Source of the DNA: Variovorax sp. 770b2
GTDB taxonomy: Bacteria > Pseudomonadota > Gammaproteobacteria > Burkholderiales > Burkholderiaceae_C
Direction of reading: 5' to 3'
DNA length: 64,000 nt
Assembly: GCF_900115685.1 (NCBI RefSeq)
Contig: NZ_FOXJ01000001.1
Span: 248,001-312,000, forward strand
This document shows, piece by piece, positions 48,801-56,358 of the stretch (positions are counted from its first letter, which is position 1; every line of letters begins with the position of its first letter). The notes beneath the pieces are model-generated. The model did no database searches, had not been told where the DNA came from, and saw only the letters and a program-made list of their open reading frames with translations. The position numbers were made by a program, and so were the translations under genes.

Positions 48801-51800
48801 CAGCACCAACGAAGACACGCCGCTGACAGGCTCGGTGCTCACGGACACGGCGAGCGTGGACGGGCCGGTCACGGTCGCGAGCTTCAGCGTGGCCGGTGAT
48901 GCCGCCACCTACACCGCAGGCCAGACGGCCACCATCGCGAACGCCGGCACGCTGGTGATCCACCCCGACGGCCGCTACATCTTCACGCCGGACGCCAACT
49001 ACAACGGCCCGGTGCCGGTGGTCACGTACACCCTGACCGACGGATCGAGCACCGACACCTCGACGCTGACGATCGGCGTCACGCCGGTGGACGATGCCTT
49101 CACCGATGCCGACGAGACGGCGAGCACGAACGAAGACACGCCGTTGACCGGCTCGCTGCTCACGGGCACCACGAGCGTGGACGGTCCGGTCGCCGTGACG
49201 AGCTTCAACGTGGCCGGTGATGCCACCACATACATCGCGGGCCAGACGGCGAACATCGCCGGTGTCGGCACGCTGGCGATCAACGCCGACGGCAGCTACA
49301 CCTTCACACCGGCCGCGAACTACAACGGACCGGTTCCGGTGGCGACCTACACCACGAGCGACGGTTCCAGCGTCGACACCTCGACGCTGGCCCTCACGGT
49401 CGCGGCGGTGGACGATGCCTTTGCCGACGCGAACGAGACGGTCGGCATCGATGAAGACACGCCGCTCACGGGTTCCGTGCTCACGGGCACGGCCAGCGTG
49501 GACGGCCCGGTGAGCGTCACCAGTTTCACCGTTGCGGGCGATCCGGTCACCTACACGGCGGGGGAGACCGCGACCATCGCCGGCGTGGGCACGCTGGCCA
49601 TCGACGCCGACGGCAGCTACACCTTCACGCCCGTTGCCAACTACAACGGCGCGGTGCCGCTGGTCACCTACAGCCTGACCGACGGCTCCAGCGGCGACAC
49701 CTCGACGCTGGCCATCACGGTCGCTGCGGTGGACGATGCCTTCACCGATGCGGACGAGACCGTGGGCATCGACGAAGACGCGCCGCTCTCGGGCTCGGTG
49801 CTCACCGGCACGGCGAGCGTCGATGGGCCGGTGACGGTCACCGGCTTCACGGTTGCGGGCGACGGCACCGCCTACACCGCCGGCCAGACCGCGGTCATCG
49901 CGAACGTCGGCACGCTGGTGATCGATGCCGACGGCAGCTACACCTTCACGCCCGCCGCGAACTACAACGGCCCGGTGCCGCTGGTCACCTACAGCCTGGC
50001 CGATGGATCGAGCGGCGACACCTCGACGCTGGCGATCACGGTGGCGTCGGTGGACGATCCGTTCACCGATGCCGGCGAGACCGTCGGCACGAACGAAGAC
50101 ACGCCGTTGTCGGGCTCGGTGCTGACCGGCACGACCAGCGTCGACGGACCGGTGACGGTCACCACCTTCGGCGTGGCGGGCGACGACACGGCCTACACGG
50201 CGGGGCAGACGGCCACCCTCGCGGGCGTCGGCACGCTGGCGATAGCCGCCGACGGAACCTATGCCTTCACGCCGGCCGCGAACTACAACGGCCCGGTGCC
50301 GGTGGTCACGTACCGCCTGACCGACGGCTCCAGCACCGGCACCTCGACGCTGGCCATCGCCGTCGCGGCGGTGGACGATGCCTTCGCCGATGCCGACGAA
50401 ACGGCGGGCACGAACGAGGACACGCCGCTGACGGGCTCGGTGCTGGCCGGCACGGGCAGCGTGGACGGCCCGGTCACGGTCACGGGTTTCAGCGTGGCGG
50501 GCGATGCCACGGCGTACGCCGCGGGCCAGACCGCGAGCATCGCCGGCGTGGGCACCCTGGCGATAGCCGCCGACGGCAGCTACACCTTCACGCCGGCCGC
50601 GAACTACAACGGCCCGGTGCCCGTGGCCACGTACAGCCTGACCGACGGCTCGAGCACCGACACCTCGACGCTCGCCCTGGGCGTCGCCGCGGTCAACGAT
50701 GCGCCGGTCGGCACTCCCGACACCGGCACCGTGGCCGAGGACCTGCCCGCCACGGGCAACGTGCTGGCCAACGACACCGACGTGGACGGCGATGCGTTGA
50801 CGGTGACCGGCTTCAGCGTGGCCGGCGGCGGCACCTTCGCCGCAGGACAGACCGCCACCATCGCGGGCGTCGGCACGCTCGCGATCGATGCCGACGGCAG
50901 CTACACCTTCACGCCGGCGGCGAACTACAACGGCACGCCGCCCGTGGTGACCTGCACCGTGAGCGACGGCACGGCCACGGCCACCTCGACACTGACCTTC
51001 ACGGTCTCGGCCACCAACGACGCACCCGTCAACACCATTCCGGCAGGCTGGACGACCAGCGAAGACACGACGGTCGGCATCACCGGCCTGCAGATCACCG
51101 ACGTGGACGCGGGCAGCGGCCCGGTGCGCGTGACGCTGAACGTGGCGAGCGGCTCGCTCACCGCGGATTCGGGCGCAGGGGTCGTGGTGACCGGCAGCGG
51201 CTCCGAAACGCTGATCCTGGAAGGCTCCCAGGCCGACATCAACGCCTATCTTGCGAGTGCGGCAAGGCCCGGCTACGTCCCGGTGGCCAACGCCGAGGGC
51301 AACGTGACGCTGACCATGACGACCAGCGACCTGGGCAACACGGGCGCAGGCGGCACGCTGACGGACACGGACACCGCGACCCTCACGATCACGCCGGTCA
51401 ACGATGCGCCATCGGGCGCGGACCGCACGGTCACGATCGACGAGGACGGCGCCTACACCTTCTCGGCGGCGGACTTCCCGATCATCGATGGTGACGACGC
51501 GCCGGCGAACGGCCTGCAGTCCGTGGTCGTCACGACGCTGCCGCCCGCATCCGATGGCGTGCTGCGCCTGAACGGTGTTGCCGTGACGGCGGGGCAAGTC
51601 ATCCCCGCCGGCAGCCTCGGCCAGCTGACCTTCACTCCTGCCGCGAACTTGAACGGCACCGGCATCGGCGCATTCACCTTCCAGGCCGTGGACAACGGCG
51701 GCACCGGCGACGGCGGCCTGGACACCGACGCGTCGCCGAACACCTTCAGCTTCGATGTCGCCGCGGTCAACGACGCGCCGGTGGCCGACGACGACGTCGC

Positions 51801-54747
51801 CAGCACGCCGATCAACACGCCGCTCGCGGACATCCGGGTGCTCGCCAACGACAGCGACGCCGACGGCGATCCGCTGACCGTCACCCTGGCGACGGTGGAC
51901 CCCGCGCAGGGCACGGTCGGCATCGACCCGGACGGCGCGCTGATCTTCACGCCCGCCAGCAACGTCAGCGGCCCGGTGCAGATCACCTACACGGTGAGCG
52001 ACGGCCAGGGCGGCACCGACACCGCCGTGCTCACGGTCAACGTGGGTGCCAACACGCCGCCCCAGAGCGCGGACGCCACGGCGAACGGCACCGAGGACAC
52101 GCCGCTGGTGCTCACGCCCGCGAACTTTCCGTTCACCGATGCCGATGCGGGCCAGAGCCTGGCCAACGTGCGCATCGACACGCTGCCCGTCGAGGGCACG
52201 CTGCTGCTCGACGGCGTGGCGGTGGTCGCGGGCCAGGTCCTGGCCGCCGCGGACATCGCCGCAGGCCGCCTGACCTTCGTGCCGGGCCAGGACGGCAACG
52301 GCGCCACCCACGCCAGCCTCAGCTTCTCGGTGCAGGACTCGGGCGGCGCCTTCGGCACGGCGCCGAACAGGCTGGTCTTCGACATCGCCCCGGTCGACGA
52401 CGCCCCGGTGGCGAACGGCGACATTGCCACCTCCGACGAAGACACGCCCGTGACCGGCAACGTGCTGGCCAACGACACCGACATCGAAGGCGGTCCGCTG
52501 GCGGTGACGCAGTTCGAAATCGGCGGCACCACCTTCGCGGCGGGGGAGACGGCGACGATTGCGGACGTCGGCACGCTCGCGATCGGCGCCGACGGCAGCT
52601 ACACCTTCACGCCGGCGGCCAACTACAACGGGCCGGTGCCCGTGGCCACCTACACGGTGAGCGACGGCGCGGCCACCGCGAGCGCCACGCTGGCCTTCAC
52701 CGTCGCCGCGGTGAACGACGAGCCCGTGGCGAACGACGATGCGGCGAGCACGCCGATCAACGTGCCGCTGCTGAACCTCCCGGTGCTGGCCAACGACACC
52801 GATGCCGACGGCGACCCGCTCACCGTGACCGGCGCCACCGTCGGCGCGGGGCTGGGCACGGTCAGCGTGAACCCCGATGGGACCTTGAGCTTCGCGCCGG
52901 CCGCCAACGTCAGCGGGCCCGTGCAGATCGGCTACACCGTGAGCGACGGCAAGGGCGGCACCGCCGCCGCGGTGCTCACGGTCATCGTGGGTGCCAACAC
53001 GCCGCCGCAAGGCGCCGACACCACGGCCGACGGCACCGAGGACACGCCGCTGGTGCTCACGCCCGCGAACTTCCCCTTCACCGATCCCGATGCGGGCCAG
53101 GCGCTGTCCGGCGTGCGCATCGACACGCTGCCGGCCAGCGGCACGCTGCTGCTGGACGGCGCGGCGGTGAATGCGGGCCAGGTGATCTCGGCGGCGGACA
53201 TCGCGGCCGGGCGCCTTGCCTTCGCGCCCGGTGCCAACGGCAACGGCGCGGCCTATGCGAGCCTGGGCTTCTCGGTGCAGGACACATCCGGCGCCTTCGA
53301 TCCGGCGCCCAGCACGCTCACGTTCGACATGGCGCCAGTCAACGACGCGCCCGTCGCGTCGGCACCGCCGGCCGGCACGCCGGAGAACACGCCCGTCGAC
53401 GGCCAGATCGCAGCGACCGATGCCGACGGCGATGCCCTCGGCTACACGGTGCAGCAAGGCCCGGCGCACGGCACACTGGTGCTCGGCCCGGACGGCAGCT
53501 ACGTGTACACGCCGGCCGCGGATTTCAGCGGTGCCGACAGTTTCACGGTCGTGGTGTCGGACGGGCAAGACGGACAGACGACCGTGACGATCCCGGTCAT
53601 GGTGTCGCCGTCGAACGACCCGCCGGTGGTCGTCGCGCCGCCCACCGGCACGGTCACGGCCGAGGACACGCCGCTGGCCGGTTCGCTGCAGGTGGCCGAC
53701 CCCGACGGCGACGCGCTCGGCTACACCGTCATCAGTGGCCCGGCGCACGGCACGCTGGCGATCGACCCCGACGGCAGCTATGTCTACACGCCGGGGCGCG
53801 ACTTCAACGGCGCCGACAGCTTCACGGTGCAGATGTCCGACGGCCGGGGCGGCATGCTCACGGTGACCGTGCCGGTGACGGTGACGCCGGTGAACGACGG
53901 CCCGTCCGCGCAGCCCGATACAGCCATTGCCGCCAACGGCGCTTCGGTGACCGTCGACGTGCTCGGCAACGACACCGACGCCGAGGGCGACCCGCTGACG
54001 GTGCGCGCCATCGACGGCACGGCCATCGCCGTGGGCGGCTCGGTGGCGGTGGACGGCGGCCGCGTCACGCTGAACGCGAACGGCACGCTCACCTTCGTGC
54101 CGAACCCGGGCTTCGTCGGCACGCCGACCTTCTCGTACACGGTGGCCGACAGTGCCGGTTCGGAGGCCTCGGGCACCGTGCGCCTGCGGGTGACCGCCGC
54201 GCCAGTGCCGGCACCGGCACCGGCACCCTCGAATGGCGCGAACGTGCAGCAACTGCTGGCCATGGGGCATGCGGACCTGCCGGCCGGCCGGGACACGCGC
54301 GGCGAGTGGGGCCGCGAGGCCCGCGAGCCGCAGACGATGCAGGTGAGGATGCACATCATCGATGCGGTCAACGGCATCCGGCCGCTGAACGGCACGCCGG
54401 CGCTGGATGCGCTCGGGCCGCTGCGCATCGCCGTCGATGGGATCCGCCCGCTCGACGGCACGCAGCCGCTGGACACGCCCACGCCGGTGCTCGACCTGGT
54501 GGCGCAGCTGCAGCATCGCCTGCAGGTGCTCGACCCGGTGCAGGCGATGTTCACCGCGCAGGGCGACGCCCGCATCCTGGATGTCGCGCGCGGGAACGGC
54601 AACGCCGAGCCCGATGTGGACGCGCTGATGTTCAGCGAGCAGATCGCCTTCCGCCTGGGCCAGTCGTCGGCAGAGACCGACCAGCTGGCCGCAGCGCTGG
54701 CCGCACGGCTTCCTGCCTTGTCTTCCGTTGCTTCCAGCAACCCCTGA
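39856..54747 (+). CDS. Giant cadherin/VCBS-repeat surface protein with DUF4347 N-terminal domain
   Basis: The 4,963-residue protein has no Sec signal. Residues 36-45 (LEARYMFDAA) form a LEPR-XLL-like motif typical of type I secreted giants. A DUF4347 domain covers about 137-282, with a SHG His192 and a YGC Cys235. Residues 290-560 look propeller-like. An SdrD-B-like domain lies at about 565-638 (GDRIFDDNNGDGVFGAGDTG), then a jelly-roll part. About 35 cadherin/VCBS-like units follow to residue 4780, many with DxDGDP calcium-binding loops and exact DNA periods. A Pro/Ala linker and a 165-residue tail follow. No RTX nonapeptides occur. The protein should be an adhesin exported by the gene products that follow. 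ATG 39856 is used because the motif must be near the N-terminus. Confidence 0.9.
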   Translation: MAKKTSRAGAQNAIQNAIQPAAPAVPERFGLRAMALEARYMFDAAAVATGAEVLAAQAAAQQADAAIADAARQADHAPAPAAVPAAQPGGEDLARLYTSVDEKAQGGQGQDSHGFEGLGNALQLYAPRDDQGAHGAQIVFIDPGVSDVSTLLQGIDPSAEVIFLDNRSDGLSQIASALQGRTDIGAIHILSHGDPGELRLGNAVYDNAGLSARSADLAAIGRALGAEGDILLYGCDTAQGVVGAQFAHSLSRLTGADVAASVDLTGAARLGGNWNLEYRTGHIESRVVVDERTQALYDSTLDAAVNTGSGAVLAVYGRNIVSIDVTTGKATVVTSVPATVGGLAVGDTINAMSLNAPAGLIYYFDGNTATRALFAYDYINNTHILIDANITDAGSVVVPGEQGVSGGGAAFYNGAMYLGVENVGGTPSDSIFRLAFAADGRSITGTSVFVGAVAGGADWGDLAIDTANNALVSTGGGDAGGRLFVRWDLATGTQLTNVNYTPTATQISNGTNGALYALGGTTIQSINPTTGALISTTNVTTNGTTLIAGAPADGAGATAATGTIGDRIFDDNNGDGVFGAGDTGIANVTVQIVDDVNNNGIADAGERVLATDTTNATGNYLFTGVLPGAYVVRVTDANGVLGGSAPTNGAAFRAVSLATIGGSILTADFGYDKVPPVVDLNSGTVFTDIVTNGGFTGGGAGWTSTGATTFFNNHVEWSSDTDSGTLTQAGLTGLQSGPGANGAGQVIFGFGWNNGVPDTNASGVFTVSVGGVVYATITTGRSLLNPNIATIVYSNGASGPVSIVNTSPFNNWTYTDITINLPANVADSGSLVFNYALGTPVPSSDDVSIDNVRVLTSADATPGRDWSATFTEDGAPVSISDTDATVIDSDSANMVAAQIVLTNGQAGDLLRIGGVALANGATGTLNGLNYTVSVSGGVTIIDLSGSATKAVYASTIGAVTFQSTLQNPLGSPVRDITVTVRDGGLSSNVAHAFITVVPVNDAPVLGTGSSLAYTENGAPAAVNPSIVVSDVDNATLASGAVAITGNFAAGQDVLDFANVAATMGNIAGTYNAATGVMTLSSAGNTATTAQWQAALRAVQYSNSSDNPSTAARTVSYTVNDGALDSNAVTSTVNLAAVNDAPVLAGGTSVTYAENGAPTAVNGAVVVSDPDNATLASGTVAITGNFVAGQDVLSFTNVVATMGNIAGTYNAATGVMSLSSAGNSATTAQWQAALRAVQYANTSEDPSAAARTVTCTVNDGAANSNTVTSSVNVGPVNDAPVNTLPAGWTTNEETAVGITGLQIGDVDAGSGNLRVTLGVPGGILTAASGSGVTVTGSGTGTLVLEGTQASINAYLASAARPNYVPVANANGNVTLTMTTTDLGSTGAGGAQTDTDTAVIAITQVNDAPAGADRTVALNEDAAYTFSAADFPVTDANDTPANGLQSVIVATLPPAGQGVLRLNGAAVTAGQAIPAGSLGQLTFTPAANLNGAGLGSFTFQVVDNGGIANGGQNTDLSPNTFSFNIAAVNDAPVIAPDTASGTEETPVTGNVLANDSDVDGDPLTVTQFVVNGATFIAGQTATIAGVGTLAINANGSYTFTPAANYNGAVPAVTYTVSDGTAAATSTLALTITAVNDAPVNTLPTGWTTDEDTTVGITGLQINDVDAGASPMRVTLSVPAGSLTAASGSGVTVTGSGTGTLILEGTQAGINAYLASAARPNYVPVANANGSVTLTMTTSDLGNTGTGGTLTDTDTATIAITAVNDAPAGADRAVAINEDGTYTFSASDFPVTDAADTPANIPQSVVIAALPPAGQGVLRLNGVAVTAGQAIPAGSLGQLTFTPAAHVNGTGLGSFTFQVVDNGGTANGGQNTDQSPNTFSFNIAAVNDAPVGNPDTGTTAEESGLTGNVLANDTDVDGDPLSVTQFVVNGATFTAGQTATLAGVGTLVIAANGSYTFTPAANYSGPVPAVTYTVSDGTATATSTLALTITAVNDAPVNTLPAGWTTDEDTTVGITGLQINDVDAGGSPMRVTLSVPSGTLAAASGSGVTVTGSGTGTLILEGTQASINAYLASAARPNYVPVANANGSVTLTMTTSDLGNTGTGGTLTDTDTATIAITAVNDAPAGADRTVAIDEDATHTFSAADFPLTDAGDTPPNGLQSVIVTTLPPASQGVLRLNGVAVTAGQAIPAGSLGQLTFTPAANVSGTGLGAFTFQVVDNGGTANGGLNTDPSPNTFSFNIAAVNDAPVAAPDTLPATEDTPLSVPVATLLGNDTDIEGNALTITSVQDAVDGTVSLVGGNVVFTPAPNFNGAASFTYTVSDGNGGTSTATVTVNVAPVNDAPVADDDVASTPINTPLASIPVLADDTDVDGDALTVTAATVDPALGTVTVNPDGTLNFTPATNVSGAVQIGYTVSDGQGGTDTGVLTVNVGANTPPQSADATVSGTEDTPLTLAVANFAFSDADAGQSLSHVRIDTLPASGTLLLNGVAVAAGETIELADIAAGRLVFAPGANGNGATYAGFTFSVQDSGGAFDTAPNTVTFNIAAVNDTPVGTPDTVVVDEDTPATGNVLTNDTDVEGGPLAVTQFEVGGTAFTAGQTATIANVGTLAIGADGSYTFTPAANYNGPVPVATYTVSDGAATASATLTFSVTAVDDAFTDGNETVTANEDTPLTGSVLTGTASVDGPVTVASFGVAGDATTYIAGQTANIASVGTLAINADGSYTFTPVANYNGPVPVVTYSMTDGSSADTSTLVITVAPVDDAFTDADETASTNEDTPLTGSVLTGTTSVDGPVTVASFSVAGDATTYTAGQTANIAGVGTLAINTDGSYTFTPAANYNGPVPVATYTTSDGSSTDTSTLTFNVTPVDDAFTDANETVDTNEDTPLTGSVLTGTASVDGPVTVASFSVAGDATAYIAGQTATIAGVGTLAINDDGSYTFTPVANYNGPVPVATYSLTDGSSGDTSTLVITVVPVDDAFTDTDETASTNEDTPLTGSVLTDTASVDGPVTVASFSVAGDAATYTAGQTATIANAGTLVIHPDGRYIFTPDANYNGPVPVVTYTLTDGSSTDTSTLTIGVTPVDDAFTDADETASTNEDTPLTGSLLTGTTSVDGPVAVTSFNVAGDATTYIAGQTANIAGVGTLAINADGSYTFTPAANYNGPVPVATYTTSDGSSVDTSTLALTVAAVDDAFADANETVGIDEDTPLTGSVLTGTASVDGPVSVTSFTVAGDPVTYTAGETATIAGVGTLAIDADGSYTFTPVANYNGAVPLVTYSLTDGSSGDTSTLAITVAAVDDAFTDADETVGIDEDAPLSGSVLTGTASVDGPVTVTGFTVAGDGTAYTAGQTAVIANVGTLVIDADGSYTFTPAANYNGPVPLVTYSLADGSSGDTSTLAITVASVDDPFTDAGETVGTNEDTPLSGSVLTGTTSVDGPVTVTTFGVAGDDTAYTAGQTATLAGVGTLAIAADGTYAFTPAANYNGPVPVVTYRLTDGSSTGTSTLAIAVAAVDDAFADADETAGTNEDTPLTGSVLAGTGSVDGPVTVTGFSVAGDATAYAAGQTASIAGVGTLAIAADGSYTFTPAANYNGPVPVATYSLTDGSSTDTSTLALGVAAVNDAPVGTPDTGTVAEDLPATGNVLANDTDVDGDALTVTGFSVAGGGTFAAGQTATIAGVGTLAIDADGSYTFTPAANYNGTPPVVTCTVSDGTATATSTLTFTVSATNDAPVNTIPAGWTTSEDTTVGITGLQITDVDAGSGPVRVTLNVASGSLTADSGAGVVVTGSGSETLILEGSQADINAYLASAARPGYVPVANAEGNVTLTMTTSDLGNTGAGGTLTDTDTATLTITPVNDAPSGADRTVTIDEDGAYTFSAADFPIIDGDDAPANGLQSVVVTTLPPASDGVLRLNGVAVTAGQVIPAGSLGQLTFTPAANLNGTGIGAFTFQAVDNGGTGDGGLDTDASPNTFSFDVAAVNDAPVADDDVASTPINTPLADIRVLANDSDADGDPLTVTLATVDPAQGTVGIDPDGALIFTPASNVSGPVQITYTVSDGQGGTDTAVLTVNVGANTPPQSADATANGTEDTPLVLTPANFPFTDADAGQSLANVRIDTLPVEGTLLLDGVAVVAGQVLAAADIAAGRLTFVPGQDGNGATHASLSFSVQDSGGAFGTAPNRLVFDIAPVDDAPVANGDIATSDEDTPVTGNVLANDTDIEGGPLAVTQFEIGGTTFAAGETATIADVGTLAIGADGSYTFTPAANYNGPVPVATYTVSDGAATASATLAFTVAAVNDEPVANDDAASTPINVPLLNLPVLANDTDADGDPLTVTGATVGAGLGTVSVNPDGTLSFAPAANVSGPVQIGYTVSDGKGGTAAAVLTVIVGANTPPQGADTTADGTEDTPLVLTPANFPFTDPDAGQALSGVRIDTLPASGTLLLDGAAVNAGQVISAADIAAGRLAFAPGANGNGAAYASLGFSVQDTSGAFDPAPSTLTFDMAPVNDAPVASAPPAGTPENTPVDGQIAATDADGDALGYTVQQGPAHGTLVLGPDGSYVYTPAADFSGADSFTVVVSDGQDGQTTVTIPVMVSPSNDPPVVVAPPTGTVTAEDTPLAGSLQVADPDGDALGYTVISGPAHGTLAIDPDGSYVYTPGRDFNGADSFTVQMSDGRGGMLTVTVPVTVTPVNDGPSAQPDTAIAANGASVTVDVLGNDTDAEGDPLTVRAIDGTAIAVGGSVAVDGGRVTLNANGTLTFVPNPGFVGTPTFSYTVADSAGSEASGTVRLRVTAAPVPAPAPAPSNGANVQQLLAMGHADLPAGRDTRGEWGREAREPQTMQVRMHIIDAVNGIRPLNGTPALDALGPLRIAVDGIRPLDGTQPLDTPTPVLDLVAQLQHRLQVLDPVQAMFTAQGDARILDVARGNGNAEPDVDALMFSEQIAFRLGQSSAETDQLAAALAARLPALSSVASSNP
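42850..43677 (+). repeat. Two tandem 414-bp (138-aa) adhesin repeats
   Basis: The units start at 42850 and 43264 and are very similar at DNA level (TYNAATGVMTLSSAGN in both). The next module starts at exactly 43678. Equal length and near identity point to recent tandem duplication. Each unit holds one cadherin-like fold and ends in a VNDAPV-like linker. Confidence 0.85.
43678..46572 (+). repeat. 1,071-bp (357-aa) three-domain super-repeat, two full copies plus two thirds
   Basis: Copies begin at 43678, 44749 and 45820, exactly 1,071 bp apart. Each full copy contains three units (A: NTLPAGWTTDEDTTVGITGL; B: NEDGTYTFSASDFPVTD; C: GNVLANDTDVDGDPL). The third copy stops after A and B at 46572 (753 bp). 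A fourth AB pair of exactly 753 bp occurs at 51013-51765. Confidence 0.88.
46858..47484 (+). repeat. 627-bp (209-aa) two-domain adhesin unit, copy 1 of 3
   Basis: The unit (ADDDVASTPINTPLASIPVL followed by DADAGQSLSHVRIDTLPAS) is repeated at 51766-52392 and 52711-53337, each exactly 627 bp. Its copies are dispersed and not tandem, with single 106-aa units between the second and third. Such segmental copying suggests that modules move as blocks within the gene. Confidence 0.85.
47803..50691 (+). repeat. Nine tandem 321-bp (107-aa) repeats in the adhesin gene
   Basis: Units begin at 47803, 48124, 48445, 48766, 49087, 49408, 49729, 50050 and 50371, all exactly 321 bp. The consensus is VDDAFTDADETASTNEDTPL, then GSVLTGTTSVDGPVTVASF, then AGQTANIAGVGTLAINADGS and YTFTPAANYNGPVPVATY. 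No indels occur, so the units stay in phase. Copy number is likely to vary between strains and to be unreliable in short-read assemblies. Confidence 0.92.
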
Positions 54748-54774
54748 CGCCTTTGACGCAAAGAAAGAGAAAAG

Positions 54775-56358
54775 ATGTTCGAGCTGCCAACGACTCACCG
54801 GACGCCCCGGACCCCGCGGACCCTGCGCCTTCCCGCTCGTGCGACGGTTGCCGCCGCCTGCGCCGTGGCCTTCGCCGCGATGCTCGCGGGCTGCAGCGTG
54901 ACCCCCGAGCCGCTGGCCCGGGACGACCTGCGCCAGCGCGCGGATCGCAACGTGGCCGGGCTCACCGCGGAGCAGGAGCCGGTCGCCGGCCAGATCGGCT
55001 TGTACGAGGCCATGGCCCGTTCGCTGAAATACAACCTGGACTACAAGGTCGCGATGATGGAAGAGGCGGTGCGCGGCCAGGAGCTGGACCGCGCGCACCT
55101 GGACATGCTGCCGCAGCTGGTGGCCAACGCCGGCTACAGCGCCCGCGACAACGACAGCGGCGCCAGCAGCCGCTCGCTGCTGAGCGGCCGCCAGTCGCTG
55201 GAGCCCTCGACCTCGGTCGAGCGCCGGACCACCGCGGCCGACCTGAGCCTGAGCTGGGACGTGCTGGACTTCGGCGTGTCGTATGCGCGCGCCAGGCAGG
55301 CCTCGGACCAGCGCCTGATCTCGCTGGAGAGCCGCCGCAAGGTCGCCAACCGGATGGTGGAAGACGTACGCACCGCGTACTGGCGCGCCGTGAGCGCCGA
55401 ACGCCTGATCGCCAAGCTCACGCAGCTCTCGGGCGAGGTGACGTCGGCGCTCGGCGACTCCGAGGAAATCGCGCGCCGCCGCACCGCGAGCCCGCTGGCC
55501 GCGCTGACCTACCAGCGCGACCTGATCGACGTGGAGCGCCAGATCCAATCGCTGCAGCGCGAGCTGGTGATCGCCAAGGCCCAGCTGGCGGCGCTGATGA
55601 ACCTCGCGCCGGGCACCGAGTTCGAGCTCGCGGTGCCGGTGCGCACCGCGCTGTCGACCGATTTCTGCATGTCCGGCGAGACCATGATCCGCACCGCGCT
55701 GGAGAACCGCTCGGAACTGCGCGACATCGCCTACCGCCTGCGCATCAACGACCAGGACGGCACGGTGGCGCTGCTGCGCAACCTGCCGAGCCTGCGCGCC
55801 TTCATCGGCGCCAACTACGACTCCAACAGCTTTCTCTACAACAGCAACTGGACCGGCGTGGGCGTGCGCGCCAGCTGGAACCTGCTGAGCGTGTTCCGCT
55901 ACCCGGCCGACAAGCGCGTGATCCAGGCGCAGACCGAATGGCTGGGCGAGCGCGAGCGCGCGCTCACCATGGCCGTGATGACGCAGGTGCACGTGAGCCG
56001 CGCGCAATTCGCCTTCGCGCGCCAGTCGCTGGTGACGGCGAGCCGCTACACGCAGGTGCAGGCGGGCATCAACGACCAGATCCGCTCGGCCTTCAAGGCC
56101 AGGCAGGAAAGCCGCCAGCGCGTGATCCGCGAGGAGATGAACGGCCTGCTGGCCGAGGTGCGCTACGACCTGGCCTATGCGGACATGCAGAACGCCTTCG
56201 CCAACGTCTACAGCTCGGTGGGACTGGACAGCTTCACGCCCGAGGTCAGCAGCCGCGATTCGGTGAAGGACCTGGCCGGCGGCCTGCAGCGGCTGTGGCA
56301 GAGCCGGCAGGACGCCAGCGGCGCCACCGGCGTTGCCGCCTGCGCCGCCAGTTCATGA
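54775..56358 (+). CDS. TolC-family outer-membrane lipoprotein (export channel)
   Basis: The 527-residue protein has a hydrophobic leader ending in a lipobox (MLAGC, Cys40) and two TolC/OEP repeats. These are long amphipathic helices (VANRMVEDVRTAYWRAVSAE and AVMTQVHVSRAQFAFARQSL) and beta-strand parts (LSLSWDVLDFGVSYARARQA and FIGANYDSNSFLYNSNWTGV). It should form the outer-membrane exit duct. It follows the adhesin gene by 27 bp with an AAAGAGAAAAG ribosome-binding region. Its stop overlaps the next start (ATGA). The lipid anchor is typical of channels in efflux or secretion systems. Confidence 0.88.
   Translation: MFELPTTHRTPRTPRTLRLPARATVAAACAVAFAAMLAGCSVTPEPLARDDLRQRADRNVAGLTAEQEPVAGQIGLYEAMARSLKYNLDYKVAMMEEAVRGQELDRAHLDMLPQLVANAGYSARDNDSGASSRSLLSGRQSLEPSTSVERRTTAADLSLSWDVLDFGVSYARARQASDQRLISLESRRKVANRMVEDVRTAYWRAVSAERLIAKLTQLSGEVTSALGDSEEIARRRTASPLAALTYQRDLIDVERQIQSLQRELVIAKAQLAALMNLAPGTEFELAVPVRTALSTDFCMSGETMIRTALENRSELRDIAYRLRINDQDGTVALLRNLPSLRAFIGANYDSNSFLYNSNWTGVGVRASWNLLSVFRYPADKRVIQAQTEWLGERERALTMAVMTQVHVSRAQFAFARQSLVTASRYTQVQAGINDQIRSAFKARQESRQRVIREEMNGLLAEVRYDLAYADMQNAFANVYSSVGLDSFTPEVSSRDSVKDLAGGLQRLWQSRQDASGATGVAACAASS

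Noticed and set aside
47803..50691. Regular 321-bp repeats suggesting a CRISPR or satellite array
   Set aside because: The units are 321 bp and fully coding in one frame with conserved protein sequence. There are no short repeats with unique spacers.
39856..54747. RTX toxin or autotransporter identity for the giant protein
   Set aside because: No GGxGxDxUx nonapeptides, no Sec or extended signal peptide and no C-terminal beta-barrel are visible.
39685..56007. A 5,440-codon open frame on the minus strand, opposite the adhesin and TolC genes
   Set aside because: It aligns codon by codon with the plus-strand genes, has the Arg/Ala/Gly/His-rich composition of a shadow, and no recognisable domains. 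It exists because the sense genes lack TTA, CTA and TCA codons.
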